64,000 nucleotides of DNA from Alitta virens. Lineage: Eukaryota; Annelida; Polychaeta; Phyllodocida; Nereididae. The stretch lies in NCBI GenBank assembly GCA_932294295.1, contig OW028578.1:41804537-41868536 (forward strand), written 5' to 3'. Shown here in pieces: positions 28,745-40,300 of the stretch. A program made the translations under genes and the position numbers. The notes below the pieces were generated by a model that worked only from the letters and a program-made list of their open reading frames with translations, made no database searches and was not told where the DNA came from. Each line of letters opens with the position of its first letter. The stretch's first letter is position 1.

Positions 28745-30254
28745 AGGGGAACACAAGGACATTTGCATGTTAATTTTAAAAGATCTATTAGATGTAAAGA
28801 AATATATTGTAATGAAAAAAATTGTAAAAAGTCATGTTTAGTGTGATTTTACGCCGATTTAGAGTGCCGTTTTCACTGTCCGCCGAAATTCTGGGGGTGG
28901 CCATTATTGCACACGGCACGCAAACTGGTGACGTCACTTATGGACTTTTGCTAGCTGCGCAGATTAAAATTAATCCATTTCATTGTTCATTGCAATTTAA
29001 AACGAACAGTGAAAAGATAGCATTAGTTGAATTTCTTTGGACTAATTGCAATGAAATGATTTGTATTTATGTAGGTATATTACAACACTCCTAAAAAAAA
29101 AGACTGTACAATAGGCATATGATCATCATTATAATACAACAATGAAATACCATAAGATATTAACAACTATTCAAACAATTTTTGGATTTTATATATATGT
29201 ATAAAATCCATAAAGTGATTAAATATTTTAAACAATTTGTCTCTAGTAAATATAGCTTTTTTAATTCAATCATTTTGCTTGTTATACACCATTAGAAAGA
29301 TTATGTCTATCAGGAAATAAGCAATTTCAAAATAACATTTTAGACATTTTATTATTTAACAACATTTCTTTTATTAACCCCTACATGTATTAAAGGCTAA
29401 TCCAAATATACAGGTTTATTATATAACTACATATAATTTATTATATAACTATATAGTGTTATAATAATAATAATAGGTTATTTTTATAGTACTAAATTCA
29501 ATAAAATTGCAGAATACTCTAGATTGTTTTTTTTACATCTTAATATACAATTTTTCATGAAATTTCATTGCTCGGCCTGGTCACAATCAACCTGTACTCT
29601 GGGTGAGCACGGAGGTCTAATCATGAGAGTCTAATGAATACTTTTTAACGAAATTATCCAATGTAAGCCTTTTTTTAACTCAATGGGTGCTATGTTTTTA
29701 TAAATATTTTGCTTTTGATTTATACACTTTGTGATTTTCTATACTCTCCATGTGATTTTGTATTATAGGCTACATTGATTTATGAATCTAATACCTGCCA
29801 CTCTAAAATACTCAGAATTTTAATTTTTTTTTTAGTACTCAGTTATCCAAACTTTCAAAGTCATTGTTTTTCACCACGAGATATGGGGTGTAGAGGCCGT
29901 CATTTATGCATGGATAATTAATTGCATTGTCTCAAATTGTTCAATTTACCTGACACTTGGTGAGAACTGTGACATACTCTTAGTATAACAAGTTCAATTG
30001 CAATTAACACCTGTTAGTGAAAATTTGACTGAAATGCAGGGCCTTTAGAATAGTACAACAGTGACGTATTTCCGGTTTGTGCAAAACACCGGGAATCTCG
30101 AAAATGGCGGCCTCCGTAGTTCACAACACAGACCTAATTAATGGAGGATATTACTTTACCAGGGCATATATACAAGTTACGAATAGCGGGGATGTGTTTC
30201 TATGGACCCAAGCTAACTTCTGAGAGGTAAAGTGCTGAAGGTGTTAGTTCCCCT
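28745..30254. mobile_element. Candidate TTAA-flanked non-autonomous DNA transposon
   Basis: The ends are inverted: AGGGGAACACA at the left, and AGGGGAACTAACA on the opposite strand at the right, each directly bordered by TTAA (28741-28744, 30255-30258). Further in, both ends carry related CpG-rich blocks with GGCC..CAT, TTTTGCACA/ATTGCACA-like and ACGTCAC motifs about 190 bases from each tip, so the inverted repeat is long but diverged. No transposase is seen. TTAA duplications are typical of the piggyBac and Kolobok superfamilies. Confidence 0.55.
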
Positions 30255-30724
30255 TTAATTATGATCAATCCACTCCACCAAAACAATTAAAATAATATAA
30301 ATATATTATAAGCAACTTTGAAAATTATGCATTCACTCAATGTCCAATTAAAAAACATTTAAATGACAAAACAATTGTATAATACTTTAACAACTGTAAA
30401 TAAATAAATTAATTAAAAATTTCAATTGAGTCATATTGTTAGTATGGCTAGAAATACTTTGGGCGTTTCTCAAAAACGGTTTCCAGTACAGAAAAGGCAC
30501 AGATAGGCCTACCATTAAATTCCTCTGTAAATCATGAGGGTTTTATAGCTACTGAATGGTCAATTCTGTTAACTGTAATGCTTTAATATATTTTTGAAGC
30601 CTCCATTTAATGAGAAAATGTAATGTAAAATCATAAAATGAATTACTTAATTAAAATTCTAAATACACAGTTCTATACTCAAAATCACACAGAAAACCAT
30701 TCACAACTGTATGAACTTTGCAAT

Positions 30725-31050
30725 TAGCTTAAAGCTGGGTTGTCAATCGAATTTTCGTACCACCAAAAATCGTAATGAAGAGCGTCGCCGATTCGCGATT
30801 TCAAGGTTATTTTACAAAATATTGAGATCAGATTTGTTTTAATCCATGCTATAATCGAAATACCGACACATTTTCGTACATAATAAAATTTGAATTTTGA
30901 AAATCGGATGAAAATTGTAGGCAAATCTAATAACTCTGAAGTGAGTGATGACACCAATCATTCGTTTGTGCTTCGTTTTTCAAATATTAGTAGTGTCAAA
31001 ACGGTAGTGCAATGTAAACAAATCGTAATTTTTGAATTTGTAGCAAATTT
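30725..31050 (+). repeat. Dispersed repeat, inverted partner of 36080-36250
   Basis: Blocks such as TAATGAAGAGCGTCGCCGAT and TTTGAATTTTGAAAAT recur in the reverse complement of 36080-36250 in the same order. Confidence 0.6.
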
Positions 31051-31421
31051 GCTGATGCACGCCAAGTGGTTAGATACACGCGACCGCAGCGCCCCTAGCG
31101 GCCGTTTGTCAACGTAATTTTTCATTGGTTTACATGGGTATAGCCCTTATTTCTGATTGGTTCAGAGACTATCAGCATCAGATAAATAGGGCAAGAAGTG
31201 TGTGGTCAGTATTACTTGCATCATTGTGACCTTTGTGTACAAGAGCAAATTTTAACATTCTGAGGATGCCTTCTCAAATCCGATAAATAAATTTAGTCCC
31301 TGCGCCATCTGTGAAAAATGCCAAGGAAAGTAAAGGAAAACTTCTTACATTAATATCATTTGATCAATATAGTAAAAAAAAAAGTAAAAAAAGTCATAAA
31401 ATACCAAGTAAAAGTAAAGAA

Positions 31422-31952
31422 TTATTTATATATATATATATAGATTTTATTGACATGTAAAATATCATAAGTAATACATATGTCATTCAGTTAAAAGATA
31501 ACATGAAAGAGACATTAATGTAAATACAGAAAGCAATAAAATTTCAATAATCAAGGTTCCAGTCACCAAGTTAACTTATAATACGTGTTTAAAATCCACA
31601 TACACAATAGAAAAAAAATACAAGCCACTAATAAAAACATTTCACTCTTAAAGTCCAAAACATGACAAGCACATCATAACTAATAAACTAATAAACTAAA
31701 TTAATAACTGTGTGGATACAGGAGATGGTTTTCTCTACACATCGGCTTGAAGGAAAAACTTTCCTAAACTATTTAATAACTCAGGTTCCTTGTTTGTCAT
31801 TATTGCTTAGTTATATCATCTAGAGACAAGAAGTTGTTAATAAATTTAGTTGCATTCATTATATAGTAAATCTAAATAAATAAAACCCCCAAGGTAAACT
31901 TGTTTAATTAATATTCCAAATATCCCTTGACCAAATATTTATTTATAGTCCC
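31422..31952 (-). mobile_element. LINE-like insertion with a 24-base target duplication
   Basis: An exact 24-base direct repeat (31398-31421 and 31953-31976, starting AAAATACCAAGT) brackets 531 bases. The insert begins with a TA run followed by TTTTATTGACA..., like the repeat at 25255, so read on the minus strand it ends in a TATATA tail. Long exact target duplications plus a simple 3' tail are the signature of target-primed (LINE-type) insertion. Confidence 0.6.
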
Positions 31953-32160
31953 AAAATACCAAGTAAAAGTAAAGAAAAAAAATCTGATTTCATTTATATA
32001 CAGTAGTAAAACTAAAAGAAATAAAAATCCCCAAGTAAAAAAAAAAAATTACTTTTTAATTAATTTCATTATCATGATTATTACCTTGATAAATTAATTT
32101 CATATATAGTAAAAAAAAAAAAAATAAATAAATAGTAAAAAAAAAAACCACTGATTTGGT

Positions 32161-32600
32161 GAACATAATCACACCCCACACGCGAGTCAAGCCGAATATA
32201 TGACTTCGCGCACGAAAACGATACGACGACGCATAGAGACGTTGATGTTATAAAATAAAGCGGCAGTGACTTGACTTCGCTTTTTGAGTCAAGTCATCGT
32301 CGATAAAAACAGGCGGTGACCTGACTCGCAAGACGGTGAGTTGACTTCAGGCGGTGAGCTGGCAGATGCGGTGAGTTAACCTGATACCAACGTCACCATG
32401 GCGACGTGGACGCTTTGGTTATGGACGCTTCGGAATTTGGACGTTTTGGAGGCACCCCCGGTAGCAGAAATAGATGAATATTACCGTGAATAGAATTCGA
32501 CATCACGATACGAATAGCCCAGACTGTAGATTTTGTGATTGCGGAAGTGTGGGCGAAGGTACAGGCCCGTAGAGAGCTTATTAACGCCACTACGTGTTCC
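32161..32600. other. CpG-rich patch with repeated GCGGTGA motifs
   Basis: This stretch is unusually rich in CpG for the window. Between about 32265 and 32385 it has a series of (G/A)CGGTGA(G/C) and GAGTCAAGTCA motifs. It could be a promoter or first exon, but no gene can be attached to it. Confidence 0.35.
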
Positions 32601-33146
32601 GAAGCTCTTAAAAGGCCTTAGCAGAATATAATATAGATTGGCCTATATGGCTTAGTTGTGAATTTTGATAGTCACATTGACACATACAGTTGGAAAACTT
32701 AAAAAAGAAATATGTTTCCATTTCCAGAGCAAGAATATGTGTAAAATAGTGTAGAGATACCTTTTTGGGGTTTCATGACCATTGATGACAGATAATTTTA
32801 CATAATGAGGAAAATGTGAAAATTTGGTACTCTTTTAAACCCTCATATTAATAACTTAGAATCCTTATATCAGTAAAAATATTTGCCAATGATATATTCT
32901 AGATTATACAGTTAGATTCATAAAATATGGTCGACTCCAGCTGTCTGTAGTGACCTGTACCTAGCTGTGGTCTAAACATGCTAAAGCTAGCTGCTTCTTT
33001 CCACTTCTATAGCTAATAATCGACTTACATCTATCACCAGATTAATATAAACCTTTGGTAAATGTGCAAAATTAATCTAATATAATATGTACTTTTAGAT
33101 CCGGTTTTGAGTAGCAAGCTATGACAGCTTCGTCTAGTTTCAATTT

Positions 33147-34667
33147 TCACAACTGCTTTGTTGACTTGAACCATTCCAAATAGGGTAGGACAGCTTTTTC
33201 AATCATTTCTGGTGTTGTACTCATACAGTCAGTTTCAGGAATCACTCCATGATGAATGCCTCCCAAAATAATTGATAACCATCTAAAACAAAGGATACGT
33301 TTACAAATGCTTTCAATGACAACTGTTCCTGGTTGACTAACAACTATATTTGAGAATCCAGCTCCATGTGGTCCAATTACCATAATTGCTCGGTTGAATA
33401 TCTGCATGGTTTCTTTAAAAGTAGGAAGCGGTTTATCAGAAAAGAGTTCAAGTTTATATCCATAATGCGGTTGGTGCTTTTTAAGCATATTCCAAATGTC
33501 ATCGTGGAAATCAAACCATCTTATTTTACTTCTTTTTATAACAACAACTGACTTACGCTCCTTGGAGGGCATCTCAATGGCATTGCGAAGTTGTAAGCTC
33601 AACATTAAGGTAGGGAATGTTGTTGCATTGAGACACTCAACTCCTGCAGGCCTATAGACAACACTTGCCTTCACATGGCCTGTGATTATTTTGTTCCGTA
33701 ACCCCAACTGCCTTATAAAATTCACTGTATACTGTGCTTTGCTTGCGCAGTGTATTAATATTGATGGGTGTTGATGTAGAAATTCAACATACATTGCTAG
33801 TCGAGGAATGTTCTCAACAGTTGAGTGGAAAACTGCTGCACCTACATTTTGAGCTATTGTAAATACTTCTTTATATTTGGGTATATTGTCTGGTGTGGTA
33901 CTCAGGTATGATATGTTCTTACATGCTTTGTGGAAGATGAGAAGGTCTTCATGAGCCACAACTCCCCCTTGAAAAACGATCCCATTTCTGATGATATGAA
34001 TGAAAGTCAAGAGAATATGTTCATTTTTAGCATTCGGAAGATAAAGAGAAGCTTGGAAGAATGGGGAATCAAGTTTAGAGGCATTCATTGAATTTTCCCA
34101 TTTTACTTTGTTGTGAATGTGAAACGGCATGTTATCGGCTTTTTTCGTGTAAACCAGTCTTGTACTCATTGTAAGATTATAAAACTTGTAAGGCCAAAAT
34201 GAAGCGATTGTTTCCAAAGATGCACTAAAATTGACCGTTCTTATCCCGTCATATTCCTTTATTTCATCAAAGTAACCTGGCCCAGGTTCAAGAAACTTAT
34301 AATGTCTACCATTTAATTCAGAGGTACCAAATGCACCGTTTGAAAAATTTGTCGATGACAAAAAGTTTTGGCGATATCGTTCCAACTCATTAAGTTTATC
34401 CGAGAAGACACTGAAGATGTTTTTCAGTGCAACAGCAGGATGGATGTAATTTGGAGACACACTTTTTGAGTCAGGGTCAATATCTTCAACTGACGATTTA
34501 ATCCTGGCTTCAGGTACAACTTGAAATGAACTGTTCAATTTTGTTGACAATTTTGGTTGAGTATTTCCAAGAATTTCTCCTTGTGAGATGAGCTGTGCAC
34601 ACACAAATATAAAAAACGAAAGCACTGTAACAATTGTTAACTTAATAAACATCTGTAAGTGATCCAT
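33147..34667 (-). CDS. GT61 (DUF563) family glycosyltransferase, paralogue 2
   Basis: Single-exon frame of 506 residues. It is collinear with the gene at 23359-24855 and clearly its paralogue: both share 'GIRTVNFSASLETI.SFWPYKFY', HSTVENIPRLAMYVEFL, GPHGAG (near residue 430), VSQPGTVVIE and the same C-terminus ending KSTKQL. A signal anchor (FIKLTIVTVLSFFIFVCAQL) lies at residues ~8-30. The stem region (about 35-130) differs most, as expected for the linker of a type II Golgi enzyme. Family knowledge says inverting transfer of a sugar in the secretory pathway; the substrate is unknown. No stops or frameshifts, so both copies look functional. A TATATA lies about 150 bases upstream (near 34820). 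Confidence 0.88.
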   Translation of the reverse strand: MDHLQMFIKLTIVTVLSFFIFVCAQLISQGEILGNTQPKLSTKLNSSFQVVPEARIKSSVEDIDPDSKSVSPNYIHPAVALKNIFSVFSDKLNELERYRQNFLSSTNFSNGAFGTSELNGRHYKFLEPGPGYFDEIKEYDGIRTVNFSASLETIASFWPYKFYNLTMSTRLVYTKKADNMPFHIHNKVKWENSMNASKLDSPFFQASLYLPNAKNEHILLTFIHIIRNGIVFQGGVVAHEDLLIFHKACKNISYLSTTPDNIPKYKEVFTIAQNVGAAVFHSTVENIPRLAMYVEFLHQHPSILIHCASKAQYTVNFIRQLGLRNKIITGHVKASVVYRPAGVECLNATTFPTLMLSLQLRNAIEMPSKERKSVVVIKRSKIRWFDFHDDIWNMLKKHQPHYGYKLELFSDKPLPTFKETMQIFNRAIMVIGPHGAGFSNIVVSQPGTVVIESICKRILCFRWLSIILGGIHHGVIPETDCMSTTPEMIEKAVLPYLEWFKSTKQL

Positions 34668-36079
34668 TGTGAGTAATAAGAGTCGTCCTGCAGGGAAATC
34701 CTCGTTAATTAGATTACTAATATTGTATTAGTACTTTTTTTCTGTCATTTTAAGGAGTATAATCCTTTGAGACAGTTTATCTTCCGTGGCTTTATGCGCA
34801 AAAATCCCTGAATATCCACCATATATAAATAAATATTCACCAGCAAAATATGTACAAAATTCCTTACCACATCACAACCATATGCAAATAATTTGAATTA
34901 TAACATCAGTGTGAAAAAAATATTACGTCCAAAATCTGGATGTACAGGCAATAGAATAAAATACTTTAAGTTGATCAGTGAATTTCTGGCAAAAAGTAGG
35001 CCCAGGAAGAGGCCAGTATGTCAATAGCTTTAAAGTTAGTCAAGCACACCGCCATGCCTCGCTTGACGATATATGTCACTACTGCTACTGACTATACAGT
35101 TCAGCATTTTGAAAATGGTTAACTCTGTATGCTACACCAAGATGCCTTTCTTAACTAATATGGCTACATACTACATGTGCAATTACATAGATATCGCATT
35201 CCTAATTCTAAAGATATATTAGTGCCATTAGTATAGCTAGCTGGATTAGGGGTTTTGATAGTGGTCTAGTTATTGTCTGAATGGACAAAGTGTCCCAGTG
35301 CTGCCCAATCGGTATTAGCTCAATGCATCTTGCACATCAGTACTTTTTCCATTATTATAAATGTTTATGAATTGAGGCAAACTCAGCTAAACAACAGATT
35401 TCAGTCAGGGCACTCTTCATGAGCTACATCCTAGCTGGATGTCGATCGCATGAGATGTTCACTAATTGTTATGCTCTGTTGGTTACAGGACACCACTTAT
35501 CACATTTGATTGACAGCTTCTGAATTTTTGTTTGTTTCAGAAGCATCCAATGGTGCTGACAGCAAATAAACTAATATCACCATTTAATTTAATATCACTG
35601 ACAAATATCATGGTCAGTTATGAGTAATTAGAAACAAATATGCCAGTCCCTTCATCAAAATGGTGAGAGAAAAGTTCTGCAATGACAATACTAGCCAAAG
35701 TTTAAGTACAATGAGCAATCTATTATTGCAGGAAACAGAAGTTACATTCAATATTTGTGTGGACTTGTGGTGAAATTTGACTCTATACCTAACCTCAATC
35801 ATTATACTTGTTGCAGTGAGGAACTAGCCACAATACAAGCAATATAGGACTTGATGAGATATTCATGATTAAGTGTATTTTCATTTATGGACAGACATGC
35901 TTTTTTTAAATCTCTATGTACTATTTAACCTAAAGGCGTATGTAATCATGTTATTTAAATTCATTATTTATTATACCTATATTTTGATATACTGTGTGTG
36001 TATAAATGTATATACTGCCTGGCAAATACTACAGAATACGAAAACGAGGCACAAATGAACGTCATTAGTGTCAGTTTTA
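34668..36079. other. No gene recognised
   Basis: AT-rich DNA. The beginning is the promoter side of paralogue 2. Frames of about 60 codons near 35614-36058 have no recognisable content. Confidence 0.3.
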
Positions 36080-36250
36080 TTAAACACCCTCAATTTTCGT
36101 CTTATTTTCAAAATTCAAAAAGTTTATTATGTACAAAAATGTATTGGTATCTGACTATGGCTCTAATGGAAACATCCTCGATCGTATTCTATCCTAAAAT
36201 GAATCTAAAATTGCGAATTGGCGATGCTCTTCATAACGTTATTATTTCAG
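36080..36250 (-). repeat. Dispersed repeat, inverted partner of 30725-31050
   Basis: The reverse complement shares TTATGAAGAGCATCGCC, GTACATAATAAA and TTTGAATTTTGAAAAT with 30725-31050 in order. Confidence 0.6.
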
Positions 36251-36398
36251 TAAGGTAATTTTCCAGGCAGAAAAATTTGCCTACCAAGCAACAATATCAC
36301 ATAAGGCTTGTTGACAAAAAAAGCAGGTGTAATAGAAATGGTAAGCATGATTGTTTTTTGACAAATAAAGTAATATACCCTGCAAGGTCAGCAAATTT

Positions 36399-36429
36399 GA
36401 GAGAGAGAGACAGAGAGAGAGACAGAGAC

Positions 36430-36462
<33 letters not shown>

Positions 36463-36531
36463 GACAGAGACCGAGAGACAGAGAGACAGACAGAGACAGA
36501 GAGACAGACAGACAGAGACAGACAGACAGAC
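36399..36531. repeat. GA/GACA microsatellite
   Basis: About 133 bases of GA, GACA and GAGACA units. The frames crossing it are artefacts. Confidence 0.9.
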
Positions 36532-36711
36532 ATTATTTCTTATAAGTATCCTCAGACTTTAAATTAATCCAATTTTATGCAATGTTAAGTTACCAATGCC
36601 ATCCTATTTTTCACGATAATGGAGTTAAGATTGATGCATAAACCCACACAATTTCATTGCTATAAAATCAAAGGTATTGCATTGCATTAATTAGACAATG
36701 TCCATTGTCAT

Positions 36712-36799
36712 CCTGTGATAGCTCAGTTGGTAGAGTGGAAGGCTGCAGAGGTTTCACACTGACATCCTCAGGTCGCTGGTTCAAATCCGGCTTGCGAGA
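36712..36799 (+). pseudogene. tRNA-Tyr-derived copy with anticodon changed to GCA
   Basis: Same 88-base layout and an identical 15-base intron as the tRNA-Tyr genes, but the anticodon reads GCA (CTGCAG instead of CTGTAG). The acceptor stem has a C2-A71 mismatch and two weak pairs, and the anticodon stem one mismatch. Probably a dying tRNA-Tyr; a recoded tRNA reading Cys codons is unlikely. Confidence 0.65.
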
Positions 36800-37094
36800 T
36801 TCCATTTTACCAACACCAGTTCTTTCATTGAAACACTTTTCTTTCATTATTTGCTCTTATGGTTCTTTAGGTCGTAAAAAGTCTATGATGTGAAATAAAT
36901 TGTGCATGGATATGTTACAGAAGTTCACCCATTTAAACGGGAAAATAAACATGAACAGCAACTATATTGTGTATAAATATACTTAAAATTACTTATGTTT
37001 GAATTTGGTAATACATAAGATACTTTATTGGATTATTGAATATAAACAAGGCACATATATTTAGTGTAATAGTCATAACACTTTGCATGAATAA
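36800..37094. other. Probable 3' untranslated or spacer DNA
   Basis: Short AT-rich stretch between the tRNA relic and the stop codon of the minus-strand exon. No signal recognised. Confidence 0.25.
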
Positions 37095-37340
37095 CTATAG
37101 TGACATACTTTGTTCAAAATGTTCTGAATGCCTTTCTTTCGATGGAAAAAAATCCTCATATTTTGTCGGCGAGTCTGTTTCAAAATCTAAAGTATCATCT
37201 TCCTCATTTTCGCTGTATCCTTCATTGGCCTCCCCATTCTTGTATTCTTCATCAAAAACTTCTTGTTCTTGTAAATGAATAAGACGACCCACTTTTTGCA
37301 GTAAGGAAGAAATCTGGAGCTCCAACAATATTTTTATCGC
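37095..37340 (-). CDS. Probable last exon of an unrecognised gene, acidic C-terminus
   Basis: The exon starts after ATTCCAG (acceptor AG at 37341-37342) and runs 82 codons to a TAG. It begins AIKILLELQISSLLQKVGRL, an amphipathic leucine-rich helix that could be a coiled coil. An acidic tail follows (EVFDEEYKNGE, SENEEDDTLDFETDSP). Composition looks protein-coding. I find no upstream exon and do not recognise the family. Confidence 0.4.
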   Translation of the reverse strand, partial: AIKILLELQISSLLQKVGRLIHLQEQEVFDEEYKNGEANEGYSENEEDDTLDFETDSPTKYEDFFPSKERHSEHFEQSMSL

Positions 37341-40300
37341 CTGGAATCTGATATTATAAACAAGATATTGACTGGAGCACCTAGAACATCATATAAGGTA
37401 GTACATCCTGAGCTATCCTCTCCAAGCCTGTACTGCAGTGACCAAGAACGCCATAGCATAGCATGTAGTGTCCCCAAACAGCACAATTGCGAATCAACTA
37501 TAATAATGACTCAACCATCAAACTAAATGAACTGTTTTCTGCAAGAGATGGCACTCAAGTTTGTGCTTATTGTTGCGATGTCTTTAACTATTTTAACAAC
37601 CGTGTTTGAAATTTTCAATTTTGTGTATTTTTTTACCTCACCTTATCTAGGTTTGATCATCTCTGGATTATGCTTTGTAGATATTCTAGTCTGCTGCAGA
37701 TGACCATGAGAGTTAAGGCCAGCAATTTTCAGAGAGGGGATCTTTCTTCAACTTTCATTTTGAAATATTTAATGAATAGAGCATAGAATCTGATGCTGCA
37801 ACGGATGATAATAGTTCTAATGGCATTACCGAGGAAAAAACCAAAAGATATTGACTTATCTATGGAATACTGCTGAAGTTCTGCTATAGATGGTACTTTT
37901 AAAAGATGGCTTACCAGAGTCATGGATGTACAGTGTTCATGCCATGATTATGAGGTGAACAGTCCTAATGGCATTATCGAGAGAAAACATGCTTCATCCG
38001 CTAAACATTGACACAAAGTCAGCCATCAAACTAAGCGCATGGCATAATGTTGCAATCGACTTAATTTGGCATGGCATTTAGCCAAGCAAGCATGGCCCTA
38101 ATTTGCGTCCGAGTTCGCCGAATGAGGGAAATGCAGCAGTCTTTATATTGTTTTGTGGGATTAAATGTGCACACGGATATACAGCCTTCCTATATACCTG
38201 AATCTATTTTATACTGAAAAATAATGAGTGCACACACTATTACTAATCTTGACATTCTGTTATATTTTCCACTATTATCATTTTCATGCAATGAATTGGC
38301 AATTTCAACGTTCTGCTCCTTAAAAAAGTTTTAATGTTATCACTAAAGACTTAGTAATCGCCCATAAAACATGATAGCTCTTTTTCAATGATGTGAAATG
38401 GTGATAGTTGGCACTGATGTGTGTATACTGTCCAGACAATATTTACTGAACCTGCTGCAAAATACCACGAAAATTGACAGGACTGCTGCCAGGTAGGACA
38501 GTAGACAAAGTTCGACAACCTAATTTGACAGTATGCACTGCAGAATATTTCTTCCTGTCTTACTTCATGTCTCTCATACCTTTTCATCATCTTCTTCATA
38601 ATTGTGACGGTTCATCGTATCGAACTCCGCACCATAATTTCCGCTGCCATGTTTTCGGAAGACAGCAGAAAAATTTGTCGAAAAATGGTACGATCAGTCC
38701 AGGGTCCAACTCAGAAGGCTTCATAGGCCCTGAAAATGAGCGTTTATTAAAATTAATAGTATTTTGGCAGATCGTAATTATCAGATAATGGTCTACACAT
38801 AATTATGTATCATAATATTATTATTTTGTCTAATTAACAGTTTGTTAAAAGTCTTGAAAGAAATCGTATACCCCATGACAGTCAATGGTGTTTTGTGCCA
38901 TTAAAATTATTTTGTCTAATTAACATAGTTTGTTAAAAGTTTTTTTTATTTCTGGCTTTTGTTAACTTATGAAAGATATAGAATACCTCATGACAGTCAC
39001 TGGTGTTTTTTGCCATTAAACTGCGTATTTATTTACCGTTTTCCCAATATTTCTGACAATGACTGTCAATCTGTAAAAGTATAAACTTGTAAATTTGAAC
39101 AGTTTACCAGTGATGGAAGAGATCACCAAGCCAGCGATGAGTACTGTAGCCAATTCCATGCCATCATAATAATAGAATGACATTTTGTAAAGGTAATAGG
39201 TGTGGGCCTATTTGTTATGGTAAGCATTACAACATGAAGGTTAAACACAATGTTTTTTATGCTCTGCAATAGATTGTCGAAGATACATTTATTAATAATA
39301 TAAAGTAATATTGGAGCTAGTTGGAACATTGCAACCCTTAGCTGACTTTATCAGTAAACTGCTCTCAGTTTTGGAATATGCTTGAATTCTGCTGGGTCAT
39401 TAAAGCAAGGTGAGAAATTTACATTGGTCCCTATTCTAATCCATTGCTTTAGTTACTACATATATATCACCTAAAGATGTAATTTGAAGCCACAGTATTA
39501 GGCGTTAGCTAGACAGTCACAGGAGCTTGCAGGCGACAGTTACTGTAGTAAATGATCCTTGCTAATACTAATGGAGAGTACTGCTATGGTACTGAATCAT
39601 TGTCCTTGCATCTATTCATGGTTTAGTTCCAGATTATCTGATAAATGTTATAAAAATGCAGATTGAAGTATCTAACAGAGAAACAAGGTCATGTAATGAA
39701 AATAATGTACATGTCCCAAGTGTAAACTTGGGAGTTTTTACCAAAATGTTTTCTCATATATTGGTGCTATTAAGTTGAACACTTTACCTGACTCCCTTAA
39801 AAAGTGTAGCAGTCTGGATGTGTTTATAAAAGAGGCCAGGAATTTTTTTTTAATTCCTTGTGTCCATTGACCAACTGCGTTGAGAGCTGCCACTAGCGAT
39901 GAGGATGTAATTTCATGGAAAATGACGATGTTTTGTTGGTATGATTACCTTATATCATTTTATACACAAAATGTTCCACATAAATTGGTTATTTTTGTGG
40001 AAATTCGCCTGTTATTTTCATTGCTGCAGCATGAACCATCTGATATGTTTATGTGCTCTGTCTTTCGACAAGTGCCTGTGCATTCATCTCAGAAAATAAA
40101 TTGAATTAATATCATTCATAAACTTACCTTGATCAAGACAACCAAAATTCTGATCACGAAGAGTATAGCTTGGATTGCATCAGTCCATACCACAGCTTCA
40201 TTCCTCCCTGTCATGTTAAAAAAATCTATGATATGTCTTATAATAATAATATAGTAAAATGTTAGTCAGGGCCACCTTCCAAGCTTTGGTTGTGCTGCCT

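Noticed and set aside
36277..36567. 96-codon RERDRE-rich frame
   Set aside because: Artefact of a GA/GACA microsatellite.
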